This document shows, piece by piece, positions 56,801 to 64,000 of a stretch of 64,000 nt of DNA. This DNA is from Trichobilharzia szidati. Its lineage: Eukaryota > Platyhelminthes > Trematoda > Strigeidida > Schistosomatidae. The notes under the pieces were generated by a model. It was not told where the DNA came from and ran no database searches. It saw nothing but the letters and a program-made list of their open reading frames with translations. Position 1 is the stretch's first letter, and every line of letters starts with the position of its first letter. The stretch covers positions 57,305,228 to 57,369,227 of the forward strand of contig OX235275.1 of NCBI GenBank assembly GCA_944472155.2, written 5' to 3'. Position numbers and translations under genes: made by a program.

Positions 56801-58714
56801 AACAGGTGTTTTCGGGAGGGCGTATCTTGAAATTTGTGGAAGCCCCAGCTAGCAATTAGAAAGTTTAAGCCACCTTTATGTGTTCACACTAACAGTTCGT
56901 CATTACACTAAGCCTTCCTCGGTAAACATTGTTTTCATACCATAGCAGATGTACGTACTATTACCTCTCTTATTTGGTTCAGTGATCCTAATTGTTATTT
57001 CACCTTTCTATATATCTTTTTAACTTGACCTAAGTCTATTTTCTCAACTCTTAACTCTTTAATTTCATACATATATTCCTATGACGAGTGTGAGTGTGAT
57101 CGGATTGTTCGAAATGTGTTGCACAATTCTCTAAAAAACGATTCCGACAAAGCGCGACTTCTTGTTGCTTTGTCTAAATTCATAAAAGGAACTAACTGTT
57201 TCCGTGTTGTATAGCAGAAGCCACAGTTGACTATGTTCGACATAAATTGGATTCAGACTTGTCGTTTTCAATTTGCACAGTCCGAGGTGAAAATTCTAAT
57301 TGACATCGAAATGTTTGAGATCACACAACATGCATTAAGTTAATAATAACAGTAATGACGTAAGCAAGCATTAGTTGGTGGTGTCTTTCCCAGCTCTCTC
57401 TGTGCAGTTGTGTTCTATATAAGCAAATTCATAAGCAATATTTTCATAGAAACTTGGTATTATTCATCAGAATCAAAGTTCCGTGTTCAGTTGATTAGGC
57501 ATTCGAAACAAATGTGTGAGAATATGAAAATTATTAACAATGAAACATGAAGATACCAGATATGCTTAGCGTTTCCTGACTAACCTACATCTCTCTATAC
57601 CTCCCCCTTCGTTTTCTTTTGTTGAATATAAATGAATGTCTCTTTATATTTCTTCACTCAGGGTTTCACTATGAGCTGACATCGGTTGGAGAACCATTGG
57701 AAAACTTGCAGTGGAGTACTGGACAGCTGTGTCGTAAGCCTAGTTTGTGACTCTTCAGCACGACGCACCAACACCACCGTGTGCGAACCCAGGACCTTCT
57801 CGTTACGAGGCGAGCTAGTGGACTATTAAGACACTGAGACCCAGTCCAATCGTCAGACCATGAATTTCTACTCCTGTCAAGGAATGACATACCGCGACCA
57901 CTAGCCAATGTCATCGGTGTCGAGTGTTTGTCCTCACACGCGAGAGGCCGCACCCTACTGATCACGGGTTCCCAATAGAACCCCAAATAACTGCCTACCT
58001 GAATAGTGCCAGTGGCTAGTAAGCATCTTGAACTCCGGTCAGTGCGTATTGATGAAGAGTGACAGACTAGGACTAAGCAGCTGTCCAGTTTTCCTAAGTT
58101 TTCAAATAGTTCTTAAAGCCGATATCAGCTCATAATTAAATCCTGTAATCAATCAGTTAAATCCCCACAAACAAATACTTGACCGTAAACATTTTGTAAT
58201 TGAAACTGCATATTATGATCGAGAGGCTGTTAATTTTCTCATAAACATGTTTTCTGCGATGGACAGCTTAAATGCTGAGCTTTCAAAACCTTTCGAAAAA
58301 AAATCCTCAGTAATAACTTCAAGATAAAATGAGATTTCTGAATTCTGCTTCAGGTTGATAACGGTCTTAAATTCTATCAGTTGACCCAAAAACGAAGAAA
58401 CAGAAGTCAGTCAATGACTTTCAAGTTCATCAAAACAGTCGATTATTCCATTCACAGGAAACTGGGAATGCTAACTTCTTGAAATCATTCAAAAGGATGC
58501 TACCATGTAAGATAATCAAAGCTTCATGCATAAACTATTTACTCGAGGGAACGCAACTACATCAGAAACATCAAATCATTTCTGCATAAGCGGTATAAGT
58601 ATGCAAAATAATATTAACCATATTATAAAACTCACTTAGTTCTTCTCCATCAATGCTCAGCATTAAAATGTGTAAGATAAGTAGAAAAAACGACAGAAGA
58701 ATAGCTGATCTCAT
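50881..58714 (-). CDS. Micro-exon gene copy 4, small secreted protein (right arm)
   Basis: Minus-strand mirror of copy 3, with five exons totalling 177 bases. 58714-58636 is 79 bases: MRSAILLSFFLLILHILM, then LSIDGEEL, with donor gtgagt. 56393-56369 is 25 bases (INSSPRTS), with donor gtaagt. 52455-52435 is 21 bases (NKIMKTL). 51030-51013 is 18 bases (C, TLNDL). 50914-50881 is terminal (LDETCAGFMTD, stop TAA). All splice sites are GT-AG. The reading frame is intact with only a few replacements against copy 3, most of them in the signal peptide and the junction after it. The 21-base second exon of copy 2 is again missing (acceptor near 57390, donor ggaaag). Copies 3 and 4 point toward each other across the spacer. 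Function unknown. Confidence 0.65.
51420..51690 (+). repeat. Repeat with hammerhead-like hairpin (right arm)
   Basis: 51570-51614 reads 'cttgatatgattatgagtgg' then 'caacagtttgtgtccgaaac' and gtgg. The hairpin is weaker than in the left arm, but GAAACGT is kept. It lies in the intron before the 18-base exon of MEG copy 4, antisense to the gene. Confidence 0.5.
52786..53043 (+). pseudogene. Conserved frame of unknown family (right arm)
   Basis: 85 codons: MEHMFDQPLGIAVSKLEKL, then LGAIESGHKIVSDNIEI, then IQKKHFRNHKELL, then SETLHVIKWNPDCLNGDYK, ending KQNLT. The frame is open upstream of the methionine back to about 52740, so the start may be artificial. It is the longer counterpart of 36485-36303, and is followed 220 bases on by a PLE-type hammerhead-like motif. 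That makes the C-terminus of a retroelement ORF plausible, though it does not resemble the GIY-YIG copies here. Confidence 0.4.
53267..53309 (+). ncRNA. Hammerhead-like motif of Penelope type (right arm)
   Basis: 'gctttgataaagctattagc' then 'aacaataaatagcgaaacgt'. Same architecture as 36006-35963: near-core ttgataaa, 6-pair stem II, gcGAAAC, GTC. Confidence 0.4.
54076..55255. mobile_element. Inverted-repeat element, PLE-LTR-like (right arm)
   Basis: 54076-54430 and 55255-54960 are inverted copies around a unique centre, as in the left arm. It includes 'ataatgtggtaccatttttg' at one end and 'caatgatggtaccatcttct' at the other. No coding frame. Confidence 0.55.
57655..58150 (-). mobile_element. 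tRNA-like SINE (family B), minus strand
   Basis: 'gggtttcactatgagctgac' (reversed tail), reversed B-box 'tgcgaacccaggacc', and leader 'aatagaaccccaaataactg'. The forward tail fragment at 58030-58150 matches the left-arm arrangement 31695-31240. Confidence 0.65.
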
Positions 58715-59270
58715 TCTCTATAGTTAACTGATACTAAGATGTTTTGAGAAACACAAGTTTGAAATATTTATGTGAAGGCAAGACACGACGCGGACAGTTT
58801 CAGTCTGTCCAACGACTTTAGACACATCACTGTTTGAAATATGTCTCTCAAGAATCCAATCACACAGTACAATGAAATGCATAGATCAGAGGGAGGGGTG
58901 TGTAAATAGATTTGATATAATCTAATGTGCTTTCTTTAGTCTAATATCCAAGGGTAATACTGATTTTAAGAAGTGTAAAGTAAGGGTTACTGTTATTTCG
59001 AAACATTTTGTTTTACAGGATAACGCCTATTTATGTGTATGCATCAAGAAACACTAACATATAACTACTAAATTAAGTTATACAGCCACTGTGAATCAGA
59101 TTGAAGAAACTAACAAACAGAGAACAAAACTGTCGGTGTTTTTAAGTCATACACAAAATGTCTGTACATTAAGATCAGTCACAGGGGAGTCAGTTACCAG
59201 TACCATGTATATGATCCTAAGTATTGATATTGATCGAAGTCTGTCAATTCAGTTCACAGCGTTGCTACCC
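58715..59270 (-). promoter_or_regulatory. Conserved upstream region and putative promoter of MEG copy 4
   Basis: Reverse complement of the copy 3 upstream region. The minus strand near 58770 reads 'cacataaatatttcaaactt', equal to the TATA-like region of the other copies. A 60-codon open frame on the plus strand (59091-59276) is shared with the minus strand of 30276-30091, which I attribute to duplication and not to a gene. Confidence 0.45.
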
Positions 59271-59399
59271 TACTAGAAGTATGACTGTCATCAAGCACTT
59301 CTTGAATCAATAAACTTATCTAATTCAATTAAGATTTTCCCGTCGATTGATTAGACGGAGGTCCTCGGTCACAGGTTGCAATGTTGGCTTCTTGTGCAG

Positions 59400-59560
59400 A
59401 TGCTTCGACTATGTTTGGTCATTTTAGTTGAAGTCAATTGATTGATGGTGGCTAGCGGTGGAATCCATGATGCGCATTTCGTCGCATTCGGGACTCATCA
59501 CCAGCTGGATGTACCTGAATTCCTCAGTCACTAAGTGATGGTGTCCCAACCAAGGGTCAA
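59400..59560 (-). mobile_element. SM-alpha-like SINE with best-kept hammerhead ribozyme, minus strand
   Basis: The minus strand of 59518-59456 reads 'caggtacatccagctggtga', 'tgagtcccgaatgcgacgaa' and 'atgcgcatcatggattccac'. Stem I (catcca/atggat), CTG(GTG)ATGAG, stem II gtc/gac, an intact CGAAA, and the gcgcATC cleavage triplet are all present. The only clear fault is a 3-base extension in the first core box. Confidence 0.65.
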
Positions 59561-59589
59561 ACCCCTAAAGTGAACCTCTTAATTTAATT

Positions 59590-59790
59590 AAATAAAAAGG
59601 ATGGCTCTCGTGGCCCAAACGGTCTAGTAGATAACGCTTTTGACGTTTGAGATTATGAGGACTGGATTAGTACTCCAGTGGGAACACCACTACTCACTGG
59701 GGACTGCAGTTACACCCAGCTGATGACGAGCCCTAAACACGGCATCCCGGATTCCACTGCTATTTACCATCAACCAGTTGACTTCAATCA
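59590..59790 (+). mobile_element. SM-alpha-like SINE, hammerhead core deleted
   Basis: Head 'tcgtggcccaaacggtctag' (59608-59627, A-box region), then 'cagctgatgacgagccctaa' and 'acacggcatcccggattcca', with GAAA and stem III absent. Head to head with the previous copy, as in the left arm. Confidence 0.65.
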
Positions 59791-60059
59791 ACCTATCGCC
59801 AATAATTTTGTCTAGAAGGATAGAGGAGGATACTGATGAAACAGATGAAGTGTCATAAGTACATTTAGTAATAATAATAGTAAATAAAATCAAATAACAG
59901 TAATGGAATCACGTACCTAGATAAGCTTTAGAGGAGTGTTTTATAACCATGATTTATGGCTTAGATGAAAAAACGGGTTAGAAAGAGTTGAAAAACAGAA
60001 ATTAATGAATAAGGTGGCGTCATCACCTTGACTGATAGTCAAAGTAAGTGAATAATTCT

Positions 60060-60305
60060 TTTCTTCATGGTGTCTCTTTCTGGGTGACTACAGCTTCAGT
60101 GATACAATGGGGGTGAATGCTTTTCGCTTTGGCAGTAACTTCTTCTTTTAGTACTTCTGTAACAAAGAGTATCCTGTTGACATCTTGTGGACAGTGTTGG
60201 TGAGGTATTCAACTGTCACATTCTTTATACAGCCCCTTAAACTATTCTGCAACCATCCGCACAACATCAGTATAAAATCAGACTGTTTCTCAGGCTTCAC
60301 ATGAA
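60060..60305 (-). other. Conserved segment of unknown nature (right arm)
   Basis: Minus strand MKPEKQSDFILMLCGWLQN, then 'VEYLTNTVHKMSTGYSLL'-like sequence. Mirrors 29040-29290. Confidence 0.3.
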
Positions 60306-61010
60306 GTGCGCATGCAGATCCTTACAGTTAGAGAACACTAGGTTTCGTATTATTGCTATTTCCATTGCGTTCCGAATAGAAGACTTAAGCAGCATGTTTC
60401 CGTTTGACTGTGTTCTGTGCACTACTCGTCGGCTCACCCAACAACTGATCATAAGCTGCCTCCACACGATCTCCACCACTTTACCCTTGAAAGCCCAACT
60501 CATTGCTTCCTGTCTAGGTTCCACTCAAAGGCTGGGGGTGTAAATTCACTCAAATGTTCCCTAAGCGTTCGTCCGACCAGCCCATATTTTCTTTAACATA
60601 TTTGTTGATCACTAGGTTATTGGTTGATCTGATACCATACTGAGTTCCTTGTGGCTCATCTAATTTCCAATGTCTGTTAGTGAAAGTCGGCAGCCAGTTA
60701 GAAGTGTTTTCACCAATTCTCAAGGCAACTCCTCGAACCATACAAAACCACTGAAGTGACATTAGTGTTCAGAATTTCTAATTTCCTACTTTATGTTGAG
60801 TGCACTAGACTTCCACCTTGATTTCAGATTTATGAAGGTACATATTGCTTGTCCAATCCTGCCTTCAACATTTTCATTTGTATCCTCTATAGTTGAAACG
60901 ATTCTGCCTAAACAGCGGATAAACGTGAGTCCTTTGAAATTTATTCCATTGACCATGTTGTTGGTTGGCTATTTCTATGACCTCTTTCCTCTCTACGTTC
61001 ACTTGAGGTT
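60300..61010 (-). pseudogene. RTE-like retrotransposon C-terminal fragment (right arm)
   Basis: Mirror of 28370-28985. Minus-strand frames show 'GINFKGLTFIRCLGRI', then 'SNWLPTFTNRHWKLDEPQ', 'RSTNNLVINKYVKENMGW', 'RQEAMSWAFKGKVVEIVWRQ' and the tail with 'tgttctctaactgt' near 60330. Several stops and frameshifts. Confidence 0.6.
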
Positions 61011-61289
61011 CTGTCTTCGTTGTCTCTTCTGAAAACTTGTTAGTTTCCGCCAATACTTCTTCGAATTTATGTGATATCTGACATGAATCATCCACGGAGT
61101 CCGGATTTTCTGGAGTCTTATTATAAGTTCAACGTATGTCTCTCTTATTGAACCCCACGTTTTACAAAATGATCAAGTCTACCACAATATTGGGGAAGAG
61201 AGTAAATCTTCTTCGAAATTCTTTTCTTTTATATCAATTATTAAGGATTTCTAATTATTGGAGATTTTAGTTTTAATAAGGATGCAGTT

Positions 61290-61760
61290 TAATTTCAACC
61301 TACACGGATGGTTGGTCGTAGCGCTAGATGCCAGTTTGGTAGTTGTATATTCTACGATCTCGTCTTGTAACTTGAGGGTTCTCAGTTCAACCCCAGCTAG
61401 TTTAAACCATAAGGACTGCCAAGTAGCCTCAAACTACAATAAACTGCTTTCCTGAGCTCCTAAGCATCTATTGATTATCTGACTGACGAAATCTACAAAG
61501 AAATGAATCCAAATCTCCAAAAATCCCAAATATAAATAACAGTCAGAATAGTACCCAGAAAATCTTATGTTCGAACCCTCTTGGGTGAGTGCTGGTGAAA
61601 AGCCTCAAACGTCGATGAATCAGTGGTCCAATAACTCCTCGTTTACTGGCAATTCTCTAAATGATGTGACCTCAGGCTACTTCGTCAATTGCAAACTACA
61701 AGAAAAAAATGTTGCAGAAGATTGTTACCTCAGGTGGATGATATATGCGTAGTTAATTGA
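61290..61760 (+). mobile_element. Two weak tRNA-like SINE remnants
   Basis: 61305-61410 has 'ggttggtcgtagcgctagat' (A-box-like) and 'ctcagttcaaccccagc' (B-box-like). 61565-61690 has 'gttcgaaccctcttgggtga' and 'caattctctaaatgatgtga', resembling SINE tails. Family unclear. Confidence 0.35.
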
Positions 61761-61934
61761 GCATTGTGAGGTGGAAATTGAAGTCGCGAAGCTTTCATTA
61801 TTGGTCTTTCTGGATAGCATCTTCAGCGTAGACTTCAAAATGAAACATATTCTAGTGACACAATGATTCCGATACAAAACAATGTTCCGTGAAGGTGAAA
61901 ATAACGAATAATATATCATCATGTATTATCATTA

Positions 61935-62165
61935 CCTTGGGTTCTGAGCAGAATATACGGCTTCAATAACATATCTCCACTTCGATCAATTCATTGCTGT
62001 CGTCTTCACCTGGGACAGCAATTCCTGTAATCTCCCAACTCCTCCTCGCCACCCGATCTCTTTCATGTCACCCTCGCACCGACGACCCACTAGTCGCTTC
62101 CCATTTAGATTACACTCGAGCGATGGCTTGCATTGTGCGTGATCTCATTTGACCCAAAACCAGAT
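61935..62165 (-). pseudogene. RTE-like 3' fragment, minus strand
   Basis: Minus strand: 'agatcacgcacaatgcaagc' ('ITHNASHRSSVI'), then 'gggaagcgactagtgggtcg', then the end 'gccgtatattctgctcagaa' and an 'aatgat' tail. Confidence 0.5.
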
Positions 62166-62169
62166 CTTT

Positions 62170-62825
62170 CATGACTCATTATAAACGTATCATCTACATA
62201 TCTTATATAAAGGTCCAGTTAACTGATGAAAGAATCGAGGATGACGTTTTCTAAGCTATCCGTGACGTAGTCATTTGACATTAGAGTTGAAAATCATCAT
62301 TTTAGTTGAGTAAATCAGACTTCTATAGTAAATTCAGAGTATCTCAAAAGCCCAGTGTACATTAAAAATACACTACTTGACAGTCTCATTGGTTTCTGTT
62401 TTGGGAAACAATGTGATGACATAGTTTATCCAACACTCGAAATATAGATGAGTAATACATTTCTGAAATTCTGACTCTACACTTACTTGTCATACACACA
62501 TTAAGACAGAAGATAAAAGAATCTAAAAGACTGAAACTGATTTAATGTGGAGTCAAAATATTTATTTGGGAGTGAAATTGCAGGTAAAATATAAGCAAAA
62601 TGAAAGAGGAGAAATTTTATGGTCTAAAATTATCTATAGTTTTAGAACAGGACTACTAAGGCAAGTTCAATATAATAACAAATAGTTTTTGATCACAATT
62701 GCTGGTTAAAGACCTTTTAGAGCTAAAGCTTCAATGAGTTTAAGTGTGTGTCATGGAAAAATGTTTCATGAGTGGTTTTAAAAATAGTGTAGATATAATG
62801 GAGAAGATTTGATAGGTAGGTGGAT
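62170..62825. other. Right-arm sequence, no gene recognised
   Basis: Reverse complement of about 24860-25260 with extra sequence. Pairs such as 'gacagtctcattggtttctg' here with 'cagaactcaatgagactgtc' near 25101 show the arm continues. Confidence 0.5.
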
Positions 62826-62829
62826 GATT

Positions 62830-63615
62830 TTGATGTAGTTGTGTTCTCTGAGATGGATTGTTTACTTGAGAAGCTTTCATTGCCTTACTAGGCAACAGCT
62901 TCAGCACATACTTTATTTTGAAGTAAGCTTTTAGATTTCTCCACGAGTTTGTCAGTCATCTCCCCTGTTGGGTGACCTTGAACGTGATTGGTTGTTGTGT
63001 GTTTCCACACCCTGTATGCTACTTGTATTGGTACTGATTGTTTCCTTGACATGAAGTTTGCCTCTTAGTGTGTGAGATTTCATTCTTATCGATCGGTAAA
63101 TTTTGTCTGTGTCAATGTATCTATCAATTGAATATTCGGCAAAACTAAAGGATTTCCAAAATCCCCCGGGGTTCTTGGGCTTTTCCTTTCCTAATGTTTG
63201 AACCTTGTCCCAGTCGAATTGAAGTCTGTGATATGAGGGAGTGGATATCATGTCCTTCAACGACTAGTTTTTGTTCATAGATACGAAGACGAAGAGGGCG
63301 TCTACTTTGACCAATGTAGTGTTTTCGCACACCTTGCAATTCATTTCGTAGATGATTTCGGTTATATCTTCTTTCGCTGTTGATCCTCGTGTTTTAAGTA
63401 GACCTGAGTGGAGTGATTTTGTTCGTTTAAATGTGACACCAAGCAATCCTATTCAAAGTCACCAGGAGAGGCGACTCATGAAGTCTCGTGACTTGTGAAG
63501 AAATCAAAAAGCCCACTTCAAACTGAAGAATGCCCTGACGATGTATCCCAGTGGGGTGACGAAAGCTTTTTCAGGTAAACCATCCAGCTCAGAGAACATA
63601 ATTTCATCAAAAACA
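62830..63615 (-). pseudogene. Penelope-like element GIY-YIG fragment with inverted termini
   Basis: Minus frames at 63446-63145 read 'FKRTKSLHSGLLKTRGS', then 'EIIYEMNCKVCENTT' and, after a frameshift, HYIGQSRRPLRLRIYEQK, then LVVEGHDIHSLISQTSIRL. YIGQS with the conserved arginine LRLRIYEQK is a GIY-YIG domain. The ends 'gagaagctttcattgcctta' (62870) and 'gacgaaagctttttcaggta' (63557) are inverted. Mirrors 24060-24855. Confidence 0.7.
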
Positions 63616-63714
63616 CTGCTGAAATCAACTTTGCCACCGATATTTATAGAACTTATTTTGTGACAAATGGTTTCTTGTGTCCCTTTTCAGCGTTGACTGA
63701 CTAAGAATATTTTT

Positions 63715-64000
63715 GTAGGGATTTTGTTTGATTGCATGGGGGATTTCATCATGAGCTGATATCACTTACAGAACCACTGAAAAAGGTGGAAGCACTGGAC
63801 AAGGAAGTGGTCGTGCTATGTCATGAATTGGCAGATGTGAGAATTCATGGGCTGGCCATTGGATAGGGTCCCGGTGGATTAATGGTTTACGAGCTAGCTT
63901 ATTTTGTAACCAGAAGGTTCTGGGCTCGGACCCCGTGGTTTGGGTGCGTACTGATGAGGAATCCAAAGCCAAGCTGACGAAACAGCTATCCAGTATTCCC
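63715..64000 (+). mobile_element. tRNA-like SINE (family B), cut by the window edge
   Basis: A reversed tail piece 'ggatttcatcatgagctgat' is followed from about 63800 by a forward copy: 'aattcatgggctggccattg', 'cccggtggattaatggttta', B-box-like 'gggctcggaccccgtgg' and 'gacgaaacagctatccagta'. Mirror of 23640-23870. Confidence 0.65.

Larger units (their letters stand above)
45225..64000 (-). repeat. Right arm of a giant inverted repeat (continues past the window)
   Basis: Reverse complement of 23690-44390, with the pairs listed for the left arm. It is still homologous at the last base of the window ('gaaacagctatccagtattc' against the reversed 'gaaacagctgtccagtattc' near 23700), so the true arm is longer. 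Arm-specific insertions include a CR1-like element at 47412-48830 and PLE 3' pieces at 46430-47165. Confidence 0.85.

Noticed and set aside
59091..59276. 60-codon frame shared with 30276-30091
   Set aside because: It is antisense to the MEG upstream region and similar because the arms are similar; copy 2 does not keep it.
1..64000. CRISPR array, prokaryotic operons or rRNA genes
   Set aside because: No regularly spaced short repeats, no ribosome binding sites and no rRNA-like sequence; the window is eukaryotic.

Overview
The window looks like a flatworm nuclear genome, almost certainly a schistosome. It is AT-rich and intron-rich. It carries SM-alpha-type SINEs with hammerhead ribozyme sequence, RTE-like and CR1-like non-LTR fragments, many Penelope-like (PLE) fragments with a GIY-YIG endonuclease remnant, and genes built from in-phase exons of 18-25 bases, which is the signature of schistosome micro-exon genes (MEGs). 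There is no prokaryotic gene organisation. Nearly all long open frames are retroelement debris or chance.

The host-gene content I can support is one gene family in four copies. Copy 1 (partial, its 5' end off the left edge, +), copy 2 (14136-19717, +), copy 3 (30651-38375, +) and copy 4 (58714-50881, -) share a 79-base signal-peptide exon, a 25-base exon, a 21-base exon, an 18-base exon and a short terminal exon. All exons join in a conserved phase and all are separated by introns of hundreds to thousands of bases. Copy 2 has an extra 21-base exon that has no usable counterpart in copies 3 and 4. Predicted products are about 71 residues (copy 2) and 58 residues (copies 3 and 4): small secreted proteins. 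About 500 bases upstream of exon 1 are conserved between copies, including a TATA-like box about 55-60 bases before the ATG.

Two large-scale structures organise the window. Copies 1-3 lie in direct orientation at a spacing of about 15-16.5 kb, each with similar intron and downstream blocks, so this is an old tandem duplication. In addition, bases about 23690-44390 are repeated in inverted orientation at about 45225-64000. These arms are about 20 kb each, with a spacer of about 0.8 kb holding a PLE fragment. Copies 3 and 4 sit in the two arms and converge on the centre. The right arm runs off the window edge.

Region by region: 1-5.6 kb, partial copy 1 with a SINE in its last exon; 5.6-13 kb, SINEs, a nested RTE fragment and a PLE 3' part; 13-19.7 kb, promoter and copy 2; 20-23.6 kb, RTE fragments, a 678-base inverted-repeat insertion and a polyA SINE; 23.7-44.4 kb, left arm with copy 3; 44.4-45.2 kb, spacer; 45.2-64 kb, right arm with copy 4 and its own CR1-like insertion. 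All coordinates were read by eye. Exon boundaries are exact as called; repeat boundaries are approximate.
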